Positions 1 to 8,209 of a stretch of 64,000 nucleotides of DNA are shown here, piece by piece (positions within the stretch are counted from its first letter, which is position 1; every line of letters begins with the position of its first letter). The stretch is from Bacteroidota bacterium (GTDB taxonomy: Bacteria > Bacteroidota > Bacteroidia > Bacteroidales > FEN-979). The stretch lies in assembly GCA_026391735.1 (NCBI GenBank), contig JAPLDL010000015.1, forward strand, positions 222,253-286,252, given 5' to 3'. A model generated the notes under the pieces. The model saw only the letters and a list, made by a program, of their open reading frames with translations. It was not told the origin of the DNA and made no database searches. Made by a program: the position numbers and the translations under genes.

Positions 1-415
1 GGGCGATGTTATCGCGGAAAGTATTAGCTGCTGCAATGGTTTTAGGCCCGATCAAACCATCCTCTTTACATCCTGAAATGTGCTGCAGAATCTTTACTGC
101 CGATCGAGTTCCGGCATTTACTGCATGATCCAGGACCTGCAGGGCGAGTTTTTCATCCTTTAAAGCATCCAGCTGCAGGGGAGCATAAAACCTTTCCCTG
201 TAGATCTCTTTGGCCAGCTCGGGAGTGAGCGCGCGGATATCGTCGATGTCAATATCCCCATCGTGATCCAGGTCCCACTTGATATCACCAAGTGACTTGA
301 GGAACCGGAGCGACACACCCAACTTGGTTGCTCCGCCAGGATCATCCGGATCGTTGACGAAACCACCCTCGACCTTGAGGATAAACGGTATGAGTTTATT
401 GAATCGATCGCTCAT
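1..415 (-). CDS. Phage endolysin, GH108 N-acetylmuramidase-like (3' end outside window)
   Basis: Peptidoglycan hydrolase for host lysis. The ATG at 415 gives 138 readable codons. The N-terminus shows the GH108 signature: an Ile-Leu-Lys-Val-Glu-Gly-Gly stretch with the predicted catalytic Glu, then NDPDDPGGATKLGVS. Around residues 50-60 lies an EF-hand-like loop (DLDHDGDIDIDD), a calcium-binding look seen in some relatives. The visible end (VLDHAVNAGTRSAVKILQ, then DGLIGPKT) matches the start of the peptidoglycan-binding domain that usually follows. The gene begins 6 bases after the membrane-protein gene stops, so the two form a lysis pair. The stop codon lies outside the window. Confidence 0.85.
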   Translation of the reverse strand, partial: MSDRFNKLIPFILKVEGGFVNDPDDPGGATKLGVSLRFLKSLGDIKWDLDHDGDIDIDDIRALTPELAKEIYRERFYAPLQLDALKDEKLALQVLDHAVNAGTRSAVKILQHISGCKEDGLIGPKTIAAANTFRDNIA

Positions 416-421
416 CGCTTA

Positions 422-718
422 TTATTTCTTTACCGGTTGTGGAGGAGCGGTATAGGGTATGTTAAAATTCTTCATGATCAGATCGAGCTTCCAGTCCACA
501 CTGTTGAATTTGAGTTCAACCACATCCATGTCGGCTTTTTCACGTTCCACCTTTTCAAACCGGCGTTCACATTCGAGTCGCTGCTGGTCAAGATTCTTCT
601 GAATATTGGCAGAATTGGCCGTTAAGGATCCCCACTGGATCAGGATAGCAGCCACCACTGAGATCAGGGGTATGAACACCATCCAACGTTTAAGGTTTTT
701 TAAGTCCCGCTCGGTCAT
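422..718 (-). CDS. Small single-span membrane protein upstream of endolysin (possible lysis accessory)
   Basis: A 98-residue protein with one clear hydrophobic span at about residues 12-30. A charged, coiled-coil-like stretch follows (residues 35-65, rich in Glu, Arg and Lys), then a Pro-rich tail. It has no lipobox and no catalytic motif. Its place directly before the endolysin suggests a holin, a spanin-like protein or an endolysin helper. A single span with a long soluble domain fits an inner-membrane spanin or a class III holin better than a classic holin. The role is inferred from position only. Confidence 0.6.
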   Translation of the reverse strand: MTERDLKNLKRWMVFIPLISVVAAILIQWGSLTANSANIQKNLDQQRLECERRFEKVEREKADMDVVELKFNSVDWKLDLIMKNFNIPYTAPPQPVKK

Positions 719-754
719 TCTGAATTTACTTTAGTGTTGCTGTTTGAGTAAATA

Positions 755-790
755 GAACCAGGTTACTCCCGCAAAGGTTTCACCTGGTTC
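755..790 (-). other. Stem-loop between capsid gene and lysis genes
   Basis: GAACCAGGT (755-763) and ACCTGGTTC (782-790) form a perfect 9-bp stem with an 18-base loop. It lies just after the capsid stop and before the lysis genes. No U tract follows on the minus strand, so it looks more like a partial terminator, RNA-processing site or mRNA-stability element than a full intrinsic terminator. Confidence 0.4.
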
Positions 791-808
791 GCGCTGCACA
801 CGGGTTAT

Positions 809-1834
809 CTATGAAGTTGCGTCGGCTGAATAAATAGCTGCTATGGCTGTTGCACGAAGCGGAAGGGCACAATACCGCATCTGGAAGTTGATCACGTCGC
901 CCTTGTTATCAGGATCGGCGTATTTTGCGAACATTTCAGTTGTTCCCATGGCTTTCATCACCTCGTCTTTATGATAGGCAAAGGATGAATGCGTATCAGT
1001 CTCAGCCGCTACGGCCGCATAGGCTGCTTTAACACCGGTAGACACGTTATAAACCGGCGTTGCTGAAGTGCGGTATAGTTTGAATCCGAACAGCATGCCA
1101 TTGACCATGGCACTGCGGTACATGGTAAGATCCTCGGCGATCAGATCAGCCTCGTGTTTTGGATTAAGCACAAGGATTCTTCCATCGGCAGGAATATCAA
1201 GATCGTTAAACTTGACCATCAGAGCGATGACGTCCATGAAACTCATGGATTTCTTTCCAAGGGCATTGGCCTTGCCGGTTGTGGGTAATACCGGAGTTAA
1301 GGTTGCATTCGAAGAGGGTGCCCAGTTCCATGCGGCCAGTTTACAGGCAGTTTTCAGCAGTTCCTGTTTATGCCCGTAGATCACCGAGGACATCTTGTCG
1401 TAGGATAACTCCATCGCCTCTACATTGCGGACAACCGTGGAAGTAGTATCAAGGGTCTTCAGTGCGAGTTCCTTCGGTACGTCAGTACGGGATGTCACGG
1501 CAATGGGATAGGATGTATTATCGATCAAAACGGTAGGATTCGCCCCAACCTCGGCCAGGTTGATCTTGTTGAACTCTACCAGGGAAGACATATCCCTCGC
1601 CTCAGAGATGAATGAATTCTCAGGATAAAACTTCTCCAGCAGGATGTCGGTCCAGATCTCCTTCTGCAGACCGGCCATGAGGACTGATCCGTTATTGGAG
1701 AAGGAAAGTAATGTGCCCCCGACGATCGAGGCTCCGAGGGCCAGGGCGGGTGTGATGGCAAACAACAGCGCTGCGGTCAGTGCGACAAGCGTGTTGAACA
1801 ACAGGTTCGAAAAATTGAGTTTCTTTGCTTTCAT
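809..1834 (-). CDS. Phage major capsid protein
   Basis: A 341-residue major head protein directly downstream of the protease-scaffold gene (5-base gap), the normal head-gene order. The first 35 residues are hydrophobic and could be misread as a signal peptide. The body contains capsid-like segments (EIWTDILLEKFYPENSFISEA, then VEFNKINLAEVG; later PADGRILVLNPKHEADL and LYRTSATPVYN) typical of HK97-fold major capsid proteins of Mu-like phages in Bacteroidota. Length fits the family. The fold assignment is by resemblance and gene order; a minor coat protein is less likely. Confidence 0.75.
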   Translation of the reverse strand: MKAKKLNFSNLLFNTLVALTAALLFAITPALALGASIVGGTLLSFSNNGSVLMAGLQKEIWTDILLEKFYPENSFISEARDMSSLVEFNKINLAEVGANPTVLIDNTSYPIAVTSRTDVPKELALKTLDTTSTVVRNVEAMELSYDKMSSVIYGHKQELLKTACKLAAWNWAPSSNATLTPVLPTTGKANALGKKSMSFMDVIALMVKFNDLDIPADGRILVLNPKHEADLIAEDLTMYRSAMVNGMLFGFKLYRTSATPVYNVSTGVKAAYAAVAAETDTHSSFAYHKDEVMKAMGTTEMFAKYADPDNKGDVINFQMRYCALPLRATAIAAIYSADATS

Positions 1835-1839
1835 TGGGG

Positions 1840-2778
1840 TTATGAGTGTTTGGGTTTATACGCTTTTTTCAGTGCTTCAAATTCCTGCGGCTTTTCAGCG
1901 GCAAGTTTCTGAAGGCCCCTGGGATCTTCCTTGCTCCATTTCATGTAATCCCATGAAGTGCGGTCTTCTGCTTTGGGATCACCGGCAGGTTTTACCTGGG
2001 TGGAGAGGACTGTTTTAACCGGCATCGCCGAAATCAGGTCCTTAGCCTGGGCCAGGTCGCTTTCGGCAAGCTTCAAGAAGGATTCCTTTTTGTCAGCCGT
2101 GAGGCGTCCTTCGGTAATGGCACCTTCCACCAGGGTGGTTGCCTGAGCGGTGAGGTGAGCCTTCAGGGCATCCTCTGCGGTCTTTTTCTCGGCAGCCAGC
2201 TTCATGATAGCGGCGCTCAGAGCCGGGCCTTCAGGCTCGGTACTCACGGCTAAAGCTGCTGCAGCCTCGGCCGTTAAAATGATTTTATTCATTGTTTCGG
2301 GTTCGTTTTTATTGATTGTTATCTGGTCAATTGCAAGTTTGATGTCGGCGCCTGTTTCCAGCAGCTTACCGTCGCGGGATGAAAGACGAAGCGAAAGAGC
2401 ATTGCTGGGAACAGAAACCACGCTTCCTTCCATCAGTTCACTTTTGGTCACTACAGCGATAAAGCCCAGGGTAGGAACTTCTCTCAGCTCGGCCTCCAGG
2501 GGAACGATCCAGGGCGATGCCCCACGGATGAAATTGCGGTCCACCTGTCCCATGATCTTCTTGGCCTCCTCGTCTGCATCATCAAAAACGGGATCTGCCA
2601 ACAGACGGGTTCCTTCAATGCGAACATTATCCCAGCGGCCAATGACCTTTTCAGGATCATGTTGGTGCAGCATCACCGGGTTGTCCTTGAACCGGGAAAG
2701 GTCGATGCCTGCATTAAGCAATATGAATCCACGATCATTGACTCTCGTTTCATCATTAAATACAAAGGGTTTAGCCAT
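1840..2778 (-). CDS. Prohead protease-scaffold fusion (Mu gpI-like)
   Basis: A 312-residue head-maturation protein. Residues 1-150 resemble an HK97/U35-type or Mu I-type prohead protease (MLHQHDPEKVIGRWDNVR, then IRGASPWIVPLE). Residues 160-300 are Ala/Glu/Lys-rich, predicted helical and scaffold-like. An in-frame ATG at 2292 (Met163) follows an A-rich stretch and would give a separate scaffold of about 150 residues, as gene Z does inside Mu gene I. It is the first gene of the minus-strand head and lysis operon, whose promoter must lie in 2779-2951. Confidence 0.75.
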   Translation of the reverse strand: MAKPFVFNDETRVNDRGFILLNAGIDLSRFKDNPVMLHQHDPEKVIGRWDNVRIEGTRLLADPVFDDADEEAKKIMGQVDRNFIRGASPWIVPLEAELREVPTLGFIAVVTKSELMEGSVVSVPSNALSLRLSSRDGKLLETGADIKLAIDQITINKNEPETMNKIILTAEAAAALAVSTEPEGPALSAAIMKLAAEKKTAEDALKAHLTAQATTLVEGAITEGRLTADKKESFLKLAESDLAQAKDLISAMPVKTVLSTQVKPAGDPKAEDRTSWDYMKWSKEDPRGLQKLAAEKPQEFEALKKAYKPKHS

Positions 2779-2864
2779 GTTTTATAATCTTTTAACTGTA
2801 CTTTGGGCAGTTTCCTGATCAGTTGAGCGGGCAAACATACATTCATAGTTTCCCAGAAACAACA

Positions 2865-2908
2865 AAGCTTCCAAGGGTTAGAAGGTTCCTTCTAAGGCTT
2901 AGAAGCTT
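2865..2908. promoter_or_regulatory. 44-bp nested palindrome between divergent phage late operons
   Basis: The inner arms TTAGAAGG (2878-2885) and CCTTCTAA (2888-2895) flank TT. The outer arms AAGCTTC (2865-2871) and GAAGCTT (2902-2908) share the same centre, with 6-base unpaired segments on each side. The element sits alone in the 173-bp gap between the divergent capsid-side and terminase-side operons, so it is a strong candidate operator or activator site for late transcription, comparable in role to Mu C/Mor sites. No protein partner is evident in the window. Confidence 0.55.
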
Positions 2909-2951
2909 TCTTTACAAAATGACCTTTATCATCCATTTTTGCAGAAAAACA

Positions 2952-3410
2952 ATGGCCCTTAAAAAGGTTAGATCCCGCAATCCCGAGAAAGAAGAATACG
3001 CTTACCTGCTTTTCATGCAGCGTGTTTCTCAGGAGGATATCTGCAAGCGAGTAGGCGTCACGGCTCCCACCCTTAAATCATGGAAAGACTCAGGCGCCTG
3101 GGAGGATAAGCGTGCATCACGCACGATCTCCCTGGATGATCTCATGCAGAAAGCTCTGAAAAGGGTCAATGAAATCCTGGACAGTAAGGAGCCGTTCAAC
3201 GCCGATTCCTTTGCAAAGGCTGTCAAGCAGCTTAAAGAACTCAAGACCACCAATACCATCGACGACGATATTTATTGCTTTATGGCCTTTCAGGATTTCC
3301 TTATCCAGAAGCGCAGTGAATACGATATCACCGACTCCTTTATCAAAATGGTGACCAAGTTCCAGGACATCTTCATTCAATTCCGTTTAGGGAATGGCAA
3401 ACTTTCGTAA
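2952..3410 (+). CDS. Terminase small subunit-like HTH protein (DUF1804-like)
   Basis: DNA-recognition protein for packaging. The ATG at 2952 gives 152 residues; a longer reading frame back to 2823 would encode a basic, non-conserved leader through the palindromic control region, so the inner start is chosen. Residues 20-45 hold a helix-turn-helix (SQEDICKRVGVTAPTLKSW), as in Mu-like small terminase proteins. The C-terminal half is helical and charged. It overlaps the large terminase gene by 17 bases, supporting a functional pair. Confidence 0.75.
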   Translation: MALKKVRSRNPEKEEYAYLLFMQRVSQEDICKRVGVTAPTLKSWKDSGAWEDKRASRTISLDDLMQKALKRVNEILDSKEPFNADSFAKAVKQLKELKTTNTIDDDIYCFMAFQDFLIQKRSEYDITDSFIKMVTKFQDIFIQFRLGNGKLS

Positions 3411-4905
3411 GAACAAAGAACTGCAGCTGCGCTGGCAGAACCGCGTGCAGTGGATCCTCTCCCAGACATTCCGTATTACGGATTCCCTCGAGGAAAAGCA
3501 GAGGCGCATAGGCCGTGCAAGGCGCGATTACCAGTTCTTTGTCGATACATATTTCCCTCACCTGGCAACAAAGAAGTGCGGCAAATTCCAGTTGGATGCG
3601 GCCCTCTACCTTCTTAAGAATTTCGATACGCGTGCGCTGTTCGAGTGGGCGCGTGGTCACGCCAAGAGCTCACATCTTTCTCTGATGATTCCCCTGTGGC
3701 TCAAGATCCAGGATCCACGCCAGCTCAATGTGATGATCCTGGTAAGCAAGTCAGAGGATATGGCCGTTCGGCTGCTGGCCGACCTGCAGGCTGAATTACA
3801 ATACAACCAGGCATTCAAGGAAGACTTCGGAGAGCAGGTAGCCAAAGGTTCCTGGGCCGATGGTGAATTTCATACCACCGATGGCTGTTTGTTCGTGGCT
3901 CTGGGGCGCGGACAAAGCCCCAGGGGACTGAAGGATCGTGGTAAGCGCCCGGATTATATTGTCATCGATGATATTGATGATGATGAGATGATCCGTAATC
4001 CACGCCGCGTGGGGGAATCCCTGGACTGGTGCCTTACGGCCCTCTCCGGTACCATGGCCATGGGCCGCGGCCGGTTCGTAATGGTTGGTAATCGCATTGG
4101 CAAGGACAGCGTGCTGAGCCGCTACGCTGAAAGACCGGGTGTGCATCATGTGATCGTCAATACCCTGGACAAAAAAGGACTTCCTTCCTGGGGAGAGAAC
4201 TACACCTTGGATGAGATTCGCAAAATGCGCGAGTTCGTGGGAGAGCGCCGCTTCCAGAAGGAGTACATGAATAACCCCATCACCGAGGGGACTGTCTTTA
4301 AGGAGAAGGATATCAGATACGGTCCCATGCTGGATCTGAAAGCATATAAAACTCTCATTTGTTACACAGATCCATCATTCAAGAATTCTGCCACTGCGGA
4401 CTTCAAGGCAACGATATTACTGGGGAAAACGCCACAGGGGTATTATCATGTGCTCAAAGCATTTGCTGATCAGTGCACGGTAACAACGATGGTATCCTGG
4501 CATTATCAGGTCATGTCCTTCGTCGATGGCAGGGTTCCGGTCCTGTATTATATGGAAAGTAATTTCCTGCAGGAGCTGCTGCTCGATGAGTTCAAAAAAG
4601 TAGGGATCATTGCATCGCATCAGATCCCTATCCGAGGTGACTTGCGAAAGAAGCCCGATAAGTTTGCACGTATTGAAGCTCTGCAGCCCCTGTTTGAGCG
4701 AGGTATGTTTATCTTCAATGAAAAGGAAAAGGAGTCACCTGGCATGATGGTCCTGAAGGATCAGCTGCTGATGTTCGAACGGGGCAGCCGTGCACATGAT
4801 GATGCTCCGGATGCTCTCGAGGGTGGTACCTGGATCCTGTCACAACGTACCCGGTCCTCGGATGCAAGGTACGTTTCCGGAGCAAGAGAAAATCGACACT
4901 ATTAA
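3394..4905 (+). CDS. Terminase large subunit (Mu gpH-like)
   Basis: A 503-residue packaging motor. The N-terminal ATPase shows a Walker A-like ARGHAKSS at residues 86-93 and a Walker B, DYIVIDDIDDDE, at 187-198. The C-terminal RNase H-like nuclease has an acidic motif at YTDPSFKNSATADF (324-337) and a late acidic motif, HDDAPDALEGG, near the end. Length fits Mu-like large terminases. It begins inside the small-subunit gene and is followed by other plus-strand head genes. No truncation or missing motif is seen. Confidence 0.93.
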   Translation: MANFRKNKELQLRWQNRVQWILSQTFRITDSLEEKQRRIGRARRDYQFFVDTYFPHLATKKCGKFQLDAALYLLKNFDTRALFEWARGHAKSSHLSLMIPLWLKIQDPRQLNVMILVSKSEDMAVRLLADLQAELQYNQAFKEDFGEQVAKGSWADGEFHTTDGCLFVALGRGQSPRGLKDRGKRPDYIVIDDIDDDEMIRNPRRVGESLDWCLTALSGTMAMGRGRFVMVGNRIGKDSVLSRYAERPGVHHVIVNTLDKKGLPSWGENYTLDEIRKMREFVGERRFQKEYMNNPITEGTVFKEKDIRYGPMLDLKAYKTLICYTDPSFKNSATADFKATILLGKTPQGYYHVLKAFADQCTVTTMVSWHYQVMSFVDGRVPVLYYMESNFLQELLLDEFKKVGIIASHQIPIRGDLRKKPDKFARIEALQPLFERGMFIFNEKEKESPGMMVLKDQLLMFERGSRAHDDAPDALEGGTWILSQRTRSSDARYVSGARENRHY

Positions 4906-4917
4906 TCCACTGCACAT

Positions 4918-5169
4918 ATGATTCTTAAAATTGCTAAATGGTACATTGATCTTAGGAAAGTCCTTTTTGATATTCAGCTTTATTTTGCAATCAAAGCCTG
5001 CAAACGCCGGGCGAAACTATTTAATAAGACTCACCTGGTCATTCCCTTCAACGGACGTCCAAGAGTCTTTATGAAGTCTCACCTGAAGGATCTGATCAAA
5101 CGTCGGGCCTTATACAAAAAGGGAGTTACTATCGCACAACTTGAAAAGATGTCACTTTATAAATCATAA
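4918..5169 (+). CDS. Small basic phage protein, unknown
   Basis: An 83-residue, strongly basic protein between the terminase and the DUF1320 gene, 12 bases after the former and 5 before the latter. It contains NGRPRVFMKSHLKDLIKRR, a pattern I recall from small conserved proteins of Bacteroidota Mu-like phages. There is no membrane span or catalytic motif. The first 25 residues could form an amphipathic helix. A nucleic-acid or head-assembly role is possible but not shown. Confidence 0.65.
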   Translation: MILKIAKWYIDLRKVLFDIQLYFAIKACKRRAKLFNKTHLVIPFNGRPRVFMKSHLKDLIKRRALYKKGVTIAQLEKMSLYKS

Positions 5170-5174
5170 ACACC

Positions 5175-5660
5175 ATGTTCCTTACCAAAGCAGAACTTAA
5201 ATCGGTGATCTATGAATACCAGCTCAACGATATCGTGGAAATTACCACCGGAAATACCACCAACGAAGATATCGTGGTGATGGCTATTGATGCCGCTGTG
5301 GAAGAGATGAAGTCCTATCTCAACCCAAATAACCAGGGCCACTGGATCGATGGCCGCAACCGATATAATACCGCGGTGATCTTTGCAGCCACCGGCACCG
5401 CACGTAATCCCCTGATCCTGGAATTCGCCAAGAGCATCGCACTGTATTACATCTGCCGCCTGTCGAACGTGGACATCATCGAGGAGAAAGTTAAGGCACG
5501 GTACGACCGGGCCATTGACTGGCTCGAGAAGGTTGCCGGTATCGGAAAGTATGCCGATGGTCCCGCGATCACGCCAAATCTGCCCATACTCACCCTGGAG
5601 GACACTCCGGAAAACGTTCCCTTCCGCTTTGGATCCAGGGAGAAGTTCAACCACGAATAA
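5175..5660 (+). CDS. DUF1320 protein (Mu gp36-like), head-tail connector region
   Basis: A 161-residue protein matching the DUF1320/Mu gp36 pattern: an N-terminal FLTKAELKSVIYEYQL, then a helical middle with AIDAAVEEMKSYLNP and LEFAKSIALYYICRL. Family members act at the head-tail connector in Mu-like phages. It sits between the packaging genes and the portal gene, 13 bases before the latter. Length fits the family. Confidence 0.75.
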   Translation: MFLTKAELKSVIYEYQLNDIVEITTGNTTNEDIVVMAIDAAVEEMKSYLNPNNQGHWIDGRNRYNTAVIFAATGTARNPLILEFAKSIALYYICRLSNVDIIEEKVKARYDRAIDWLEKVAGIGKYADGPAITPNLPILTLEDTPENVPFRFGSREKFNHE

Positions 5661-5673
5661 ACACTTTAGAACA

Positions 5674-6840
5674 ATGGATAAGAAAAAAACAACGGGTAAA
5701 AAGAGAGCTGACGGGTATGCAATGAAAGTTCAGCCCAAGGCGATCAGCCAGGCCCGAAACGATATTGCGACATGGAAGATGGCCGTACGACAGGCGCTGG
5801 CTATCCTGATGCCACGCCGTGCCCGCTTGCAGAACTTGTATAAGGATATCGCCATCGATGCACACTTATCCTCCCAGATCGAGAACCGTGTCCTACAATC
5901 CCTGGCTGCGACTTTTTCACTTCGTGATCAGGGCGGAAAGATCAATGAAGAGGCTACTGCAACTCTCAAGGACAGCAAATTCTATTACGACCTGGTACGT
6001 AATATCCTCGACTCAATTTATTGGGGCCCCACGGTGGTGGAGATTCTTAACGATGCCTCAGGAGTGAAGGTTGTAACCATTCCCCGCAATAACATCGAAC
6101 CCAAAGAAGGACTGTTCCTTGTTGATGAGAACGACACCACCGGGATCCCATACCGGGAGCTGAAGGAATTTAATACCTGGATCCTGGAGTTCGGAGAAGC
6201 GGACGACCTCGGGTTATTTAACCGTGCTATTCCGCATGTACTCTTCAAACGCTTTGCCCAGTCATGCTGGAGTGAACTTTGCGAGATTTACGGGATGCCG
6301 CCCCGAGTACTCAAGACCAATACCCAGGATCCCACGATGCTCTCACGCGGTGAACAGATGATGCGAGACATGGGTGCCGCTGCCTGGTTCATCATTGACG
6401 AGAGCGAAACTTTCGAGTTTGCCAAAGGTGCCGACAGCAATGGCGATGTATATAGCAACCTGATCCGCCTTTGCAACAATGAAAATTCGTTATTAGTGTG
6501 CGGGGCCATCATTGGACAGGATACCAAGAACGGCAACGAAAGCAAAGAGACGATTTCAATTGGAATGCTCTCACGCCTGGTGGACTCGGACAAACGCCGG
6601 ATTGAAAGCTATTTCAACGACCTGGTTCTGCCCGCCCTGGTGCGTATCGGATTGATCCCTGATAACCTGCATTACACCTACGATCCCCAGGAAAACATTA
6701 CCCTGCTCTGGTCTATGACTAAGGAGGTCCTGCCTTATATGGAAGTGGACCCGGTGTGGGTGAAAGAGAAATTCGGCATCCAGGTTACCGGCATTAAAGC
6801 GACCCCGGCCAAGGCGCAGCTTTCCAGTTTTTTCGATTAA
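5674..6840 (+). CDS. Portal protein (DUF935, Mu gp29-like)
   Basis: A 388-residue portal from the ATG at 5674; a longer frame back to 5515 only shadows the preceding gene. DUF935-type features include an N-terminal helical region (RRARLQNLYKDIAIDAHLSS), the central SIYWGPTVVEILND and the late GAIIGQDTKNGNESKETISI. It is shorter than Mu gp29 (512 residues), lacking much of the usual C-terminal tail. The last codons are AGT TTT TTC GAT TAA, containing a slippery heptamer and followed at once by a hairpin. A share of ribosomes may therefore continue into the next gene's frame (separate entry). Confidence 0.85.
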   Translation: MDKKKTTGKKRADGYAMKVQPKAISQARNDIATWKMAVRQALAILMPRRARLQNLYKDIAIDAHLSSQIENRVLQSLAATFSLRDQGGKINEEATATLKDSKFYYDLVRNILDSIYWGPTVVEILNDASGVKVVTIPRNNIEPKEGLFLVDENDTTGIPYRELKEFNTWILEFGEADDLGLFNRAIPHVLFKRFAQSCWSELCEIYGMPPRVLKTNTQDPTMLSRGEQMMRDMGAAAWFIIDESETFEFAKGADSNGDVYSNLIRLCNNENSLLVCGAIIGQDTKNGNESKETISIGMLSRLVDSDKRRIESYFNDLVLPALVRIGLIPDNLHYTYDPQENITLLWSMTKEVLPYMEVDPVWVKEKFGIQVTGIKATPAKAQLSSFFD

Positions 6841-6856
6841 GCCCCTTTGAGGGGCT
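6828..6856 (+). promoter_or_regulatory. Candidate programmed -1 ribosomal frameshift signal (portal to MuF head protein)
   Basis: The portal frame ends AG-T TTT TTC GAT TAA, so T-TTT-TTC (6828-6834) is an in-phase X-XXY-YYZ heptamer. Five bases later AGCCCC (6840-6845) pairs perfectly with GGGGCT (6851-6856) across the loop TTTGA. The head-protein frame is exactly the -1 frame and is open from the heptamer to its stop, with no ATG before residue 70 or so. Together these fit a frameshift-made portal-MuF fusion. Alternatives are a non-ATG start of the downstream gene or a one-base sequencing or mutational change. Confidence 0.55.
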
Positions 6857-6950
6857 CCATAGCCGACTGGGGCTCATATACCACCGCCATGAGGATGAAG
6901 CCACAGGCGTCGCCCTGGGGGCCAAGGATAAAAAAGTACCGGCCTTCTCG

Positions 6951-7706
6951 GTGAGGATCTGGAATGCAGCCGTGAATCATATCCGCAAATCCGGAACTTA
7001 TTCGGCCAAGATGCTTAAGGATAAACCGGTCAAGGCCGTAATCGGTGAGACGCAGCGGATCCTGGACGATGGCATGCAATCCGGACTGAGCGATAATGAG
7101 CCGCCTCAGCAGATGACCGATAGTTTAAGAAGTGATGTCTTTGTTTTCTCTGCCTGCAAAACTCATATCCAGCTGAAGGAACTTTCCTCCATGCTGTTGA
7201 ATGATCAGGGTAAGGTCACCCCGATGAGCGAGTTTAAGCAAAAAGCCACGGAGTTACACCGGCAGTATAATGAGAATTACCTCGAGGCAGAATATGTCTT
7301 TGCAACCTCCAGCGCCCAGATGGCTGCCCGTTGGGCTGATGTGGCCCAGAGTGAAGACCGTTACGATTTACAGTATCGCACGGCAGGGGACAGCCGGGTA
7401 CGGGAAACGCATCGCAGACTATCCAACATCACCCTGCCTGCAGGGGATTCATTCTGGGACCAGTACTATCCTCCCAATGGATGGCGCTGCCGGTGCACAG
7501 CTATTCAGGTTCGTAAAGGAAAATACCCGCAGAGCGATTCAGATCAGTCAATCACCCTGGGAGAGATCGCAACCACAGAGATCGATGCTCAGGGAAACAA
7601 CCGCTCCGAGATGTTCCGCTTTAATCCCGGCAAGCAGCAGGTGATATTCCCGCCCTCGCATCCGTATTACAAAGTGAAGGAAACCGTTACTAAAAACGTG
7701 AAGTAG
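6951..7706 (+). CDS. Phage head morphogenesis protein (MuF/SPP1 gp7-like)
   Basis: Minor head protein loaded with or next to the portal. From the GTG at 6951 it has 251 residues. The MuF-type core is clear: FVFSACKTHIQLKELSSML, QYNENYLEAEYVFATSSAQM, then GDSRVRETHRRL and YYPPNGWRCRC near the C-terminus. The frame stays open upstream to the portal's last codons (about 40 extra codons including IYHRHEDEATGVALGA) but has no ATG there, so the start is uncertain. The product may be made as a -1 frameshift fusion with the portal. Its TAG overlaps the next gene's GTG by one base. Confidence 0.8.
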   Translation: MRIWNAAVNHIRKSGTYSAKMLKDKPVKAVIGETQRILDDGMQSGLSDNEPPQQMTDSLRSDVFVFSACKTHIQLKELSSMLLNDQGKVTPMSEFKQKATELHRQYNENYLEAEYVFATSSAQMAARWADVAQSEDRYDLQYRTAGDSRVRETHRRLSNITLPAGDSFWDQYYPPNGWRCRCTAIQVRKGKYPQSDSDQSITLGEIATTEIDAQGNNRSEMFRFNPGKQQVIFPPSHPYYKVKETVTKNVK

Positions 7707-8209
7707 TGAATTACATCCACCAGTTCATCGAGGATCTGAGGGTTGAAATAACCGACGAGTTCGATCGCAATTTCGAGCGTAAAGGCTTTTTCGATGAGAA
7801 GTGGCCAGATACACGCCGGGTCATGAATCGCGGCTCCCTGCTCATGCGAACGGGTGCATTGCGGAGATCTCTGCAGTCGACACCCCAGGGCAACAGCATT
7901 CGCTTCTTTTCCTCCCTTCCTTATGCCTCGATCCATAATGATGGCGGAGAGATCACGGTAAGCACCAAAATGAAACGCTATTTCTGGGCCATGTACAAGA
8001 AGGCTGCAGGTGGAAGGAAAAGCAGCAATCTTACCGGTGAGGCTGAATTCTTCAAGGCGATGGCCCTGAAGAAAGTCGGATCCAGGATCAAGATCCCCAA
8101 ACGGCAGTTCATCGGGCATCACGAGAGAATTGATCAGGTGGTCGACAAGGTATTTCAACAAACTTTAAACTTCCATGAAATGATGGTTAAAAAACAATTA
8201 AAGCCATGA
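7706..8209 (+). CDS. Phage virion morphogenesis protein (Mu gpG-like)
   Basis: A 167-residue tail-completion or head-joining protein. It starts at a GTG sharing one base with the preceding stop (TAGTG), so translational coupling is likely. The pattern LMRTGALRRSLQSTPQGNS, then YASIHNDGGEI and, near the C-terminus, IPKRQFIGHH is typical of the gpG/virion-morphogenesis family. It overlaps the next gene by 4 bases. Length and order (MuF then gpG) match other Mu-like phages. Confidence 0.85.
   Translation: MNYIHQFIEDLRVEITDEFDRNFERKGFFDEKWPDTRRVMNRGSLLMRTGALRRSLQSTPQGNSIRFFSSLPYASIHNDGGEITVSTKMKRYFWAMYKKAAGGRKSSNLTGEAEFFKAMALKKVGSRIKIPKRQFIGHHERIDQVVDKVFQQTLNFHEMMVKKQLKP

Noticed and set aside
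2823..2951. Upstream extension of the small terminase gene
   Set aside because: It codes through the nested palindrome and gives a basic, low-complexity leader; the ATG at 2952 fits the family.
5515..5673. Upstream extension of the portal gene
   Set aside because: It only shadows the DUF1320 gene in another frame.
6840..6856. Portal-end hairpin as a transcription terminator
   Set aside because: It has no T tract, and essential head genes continue directly downstream in the same direction.
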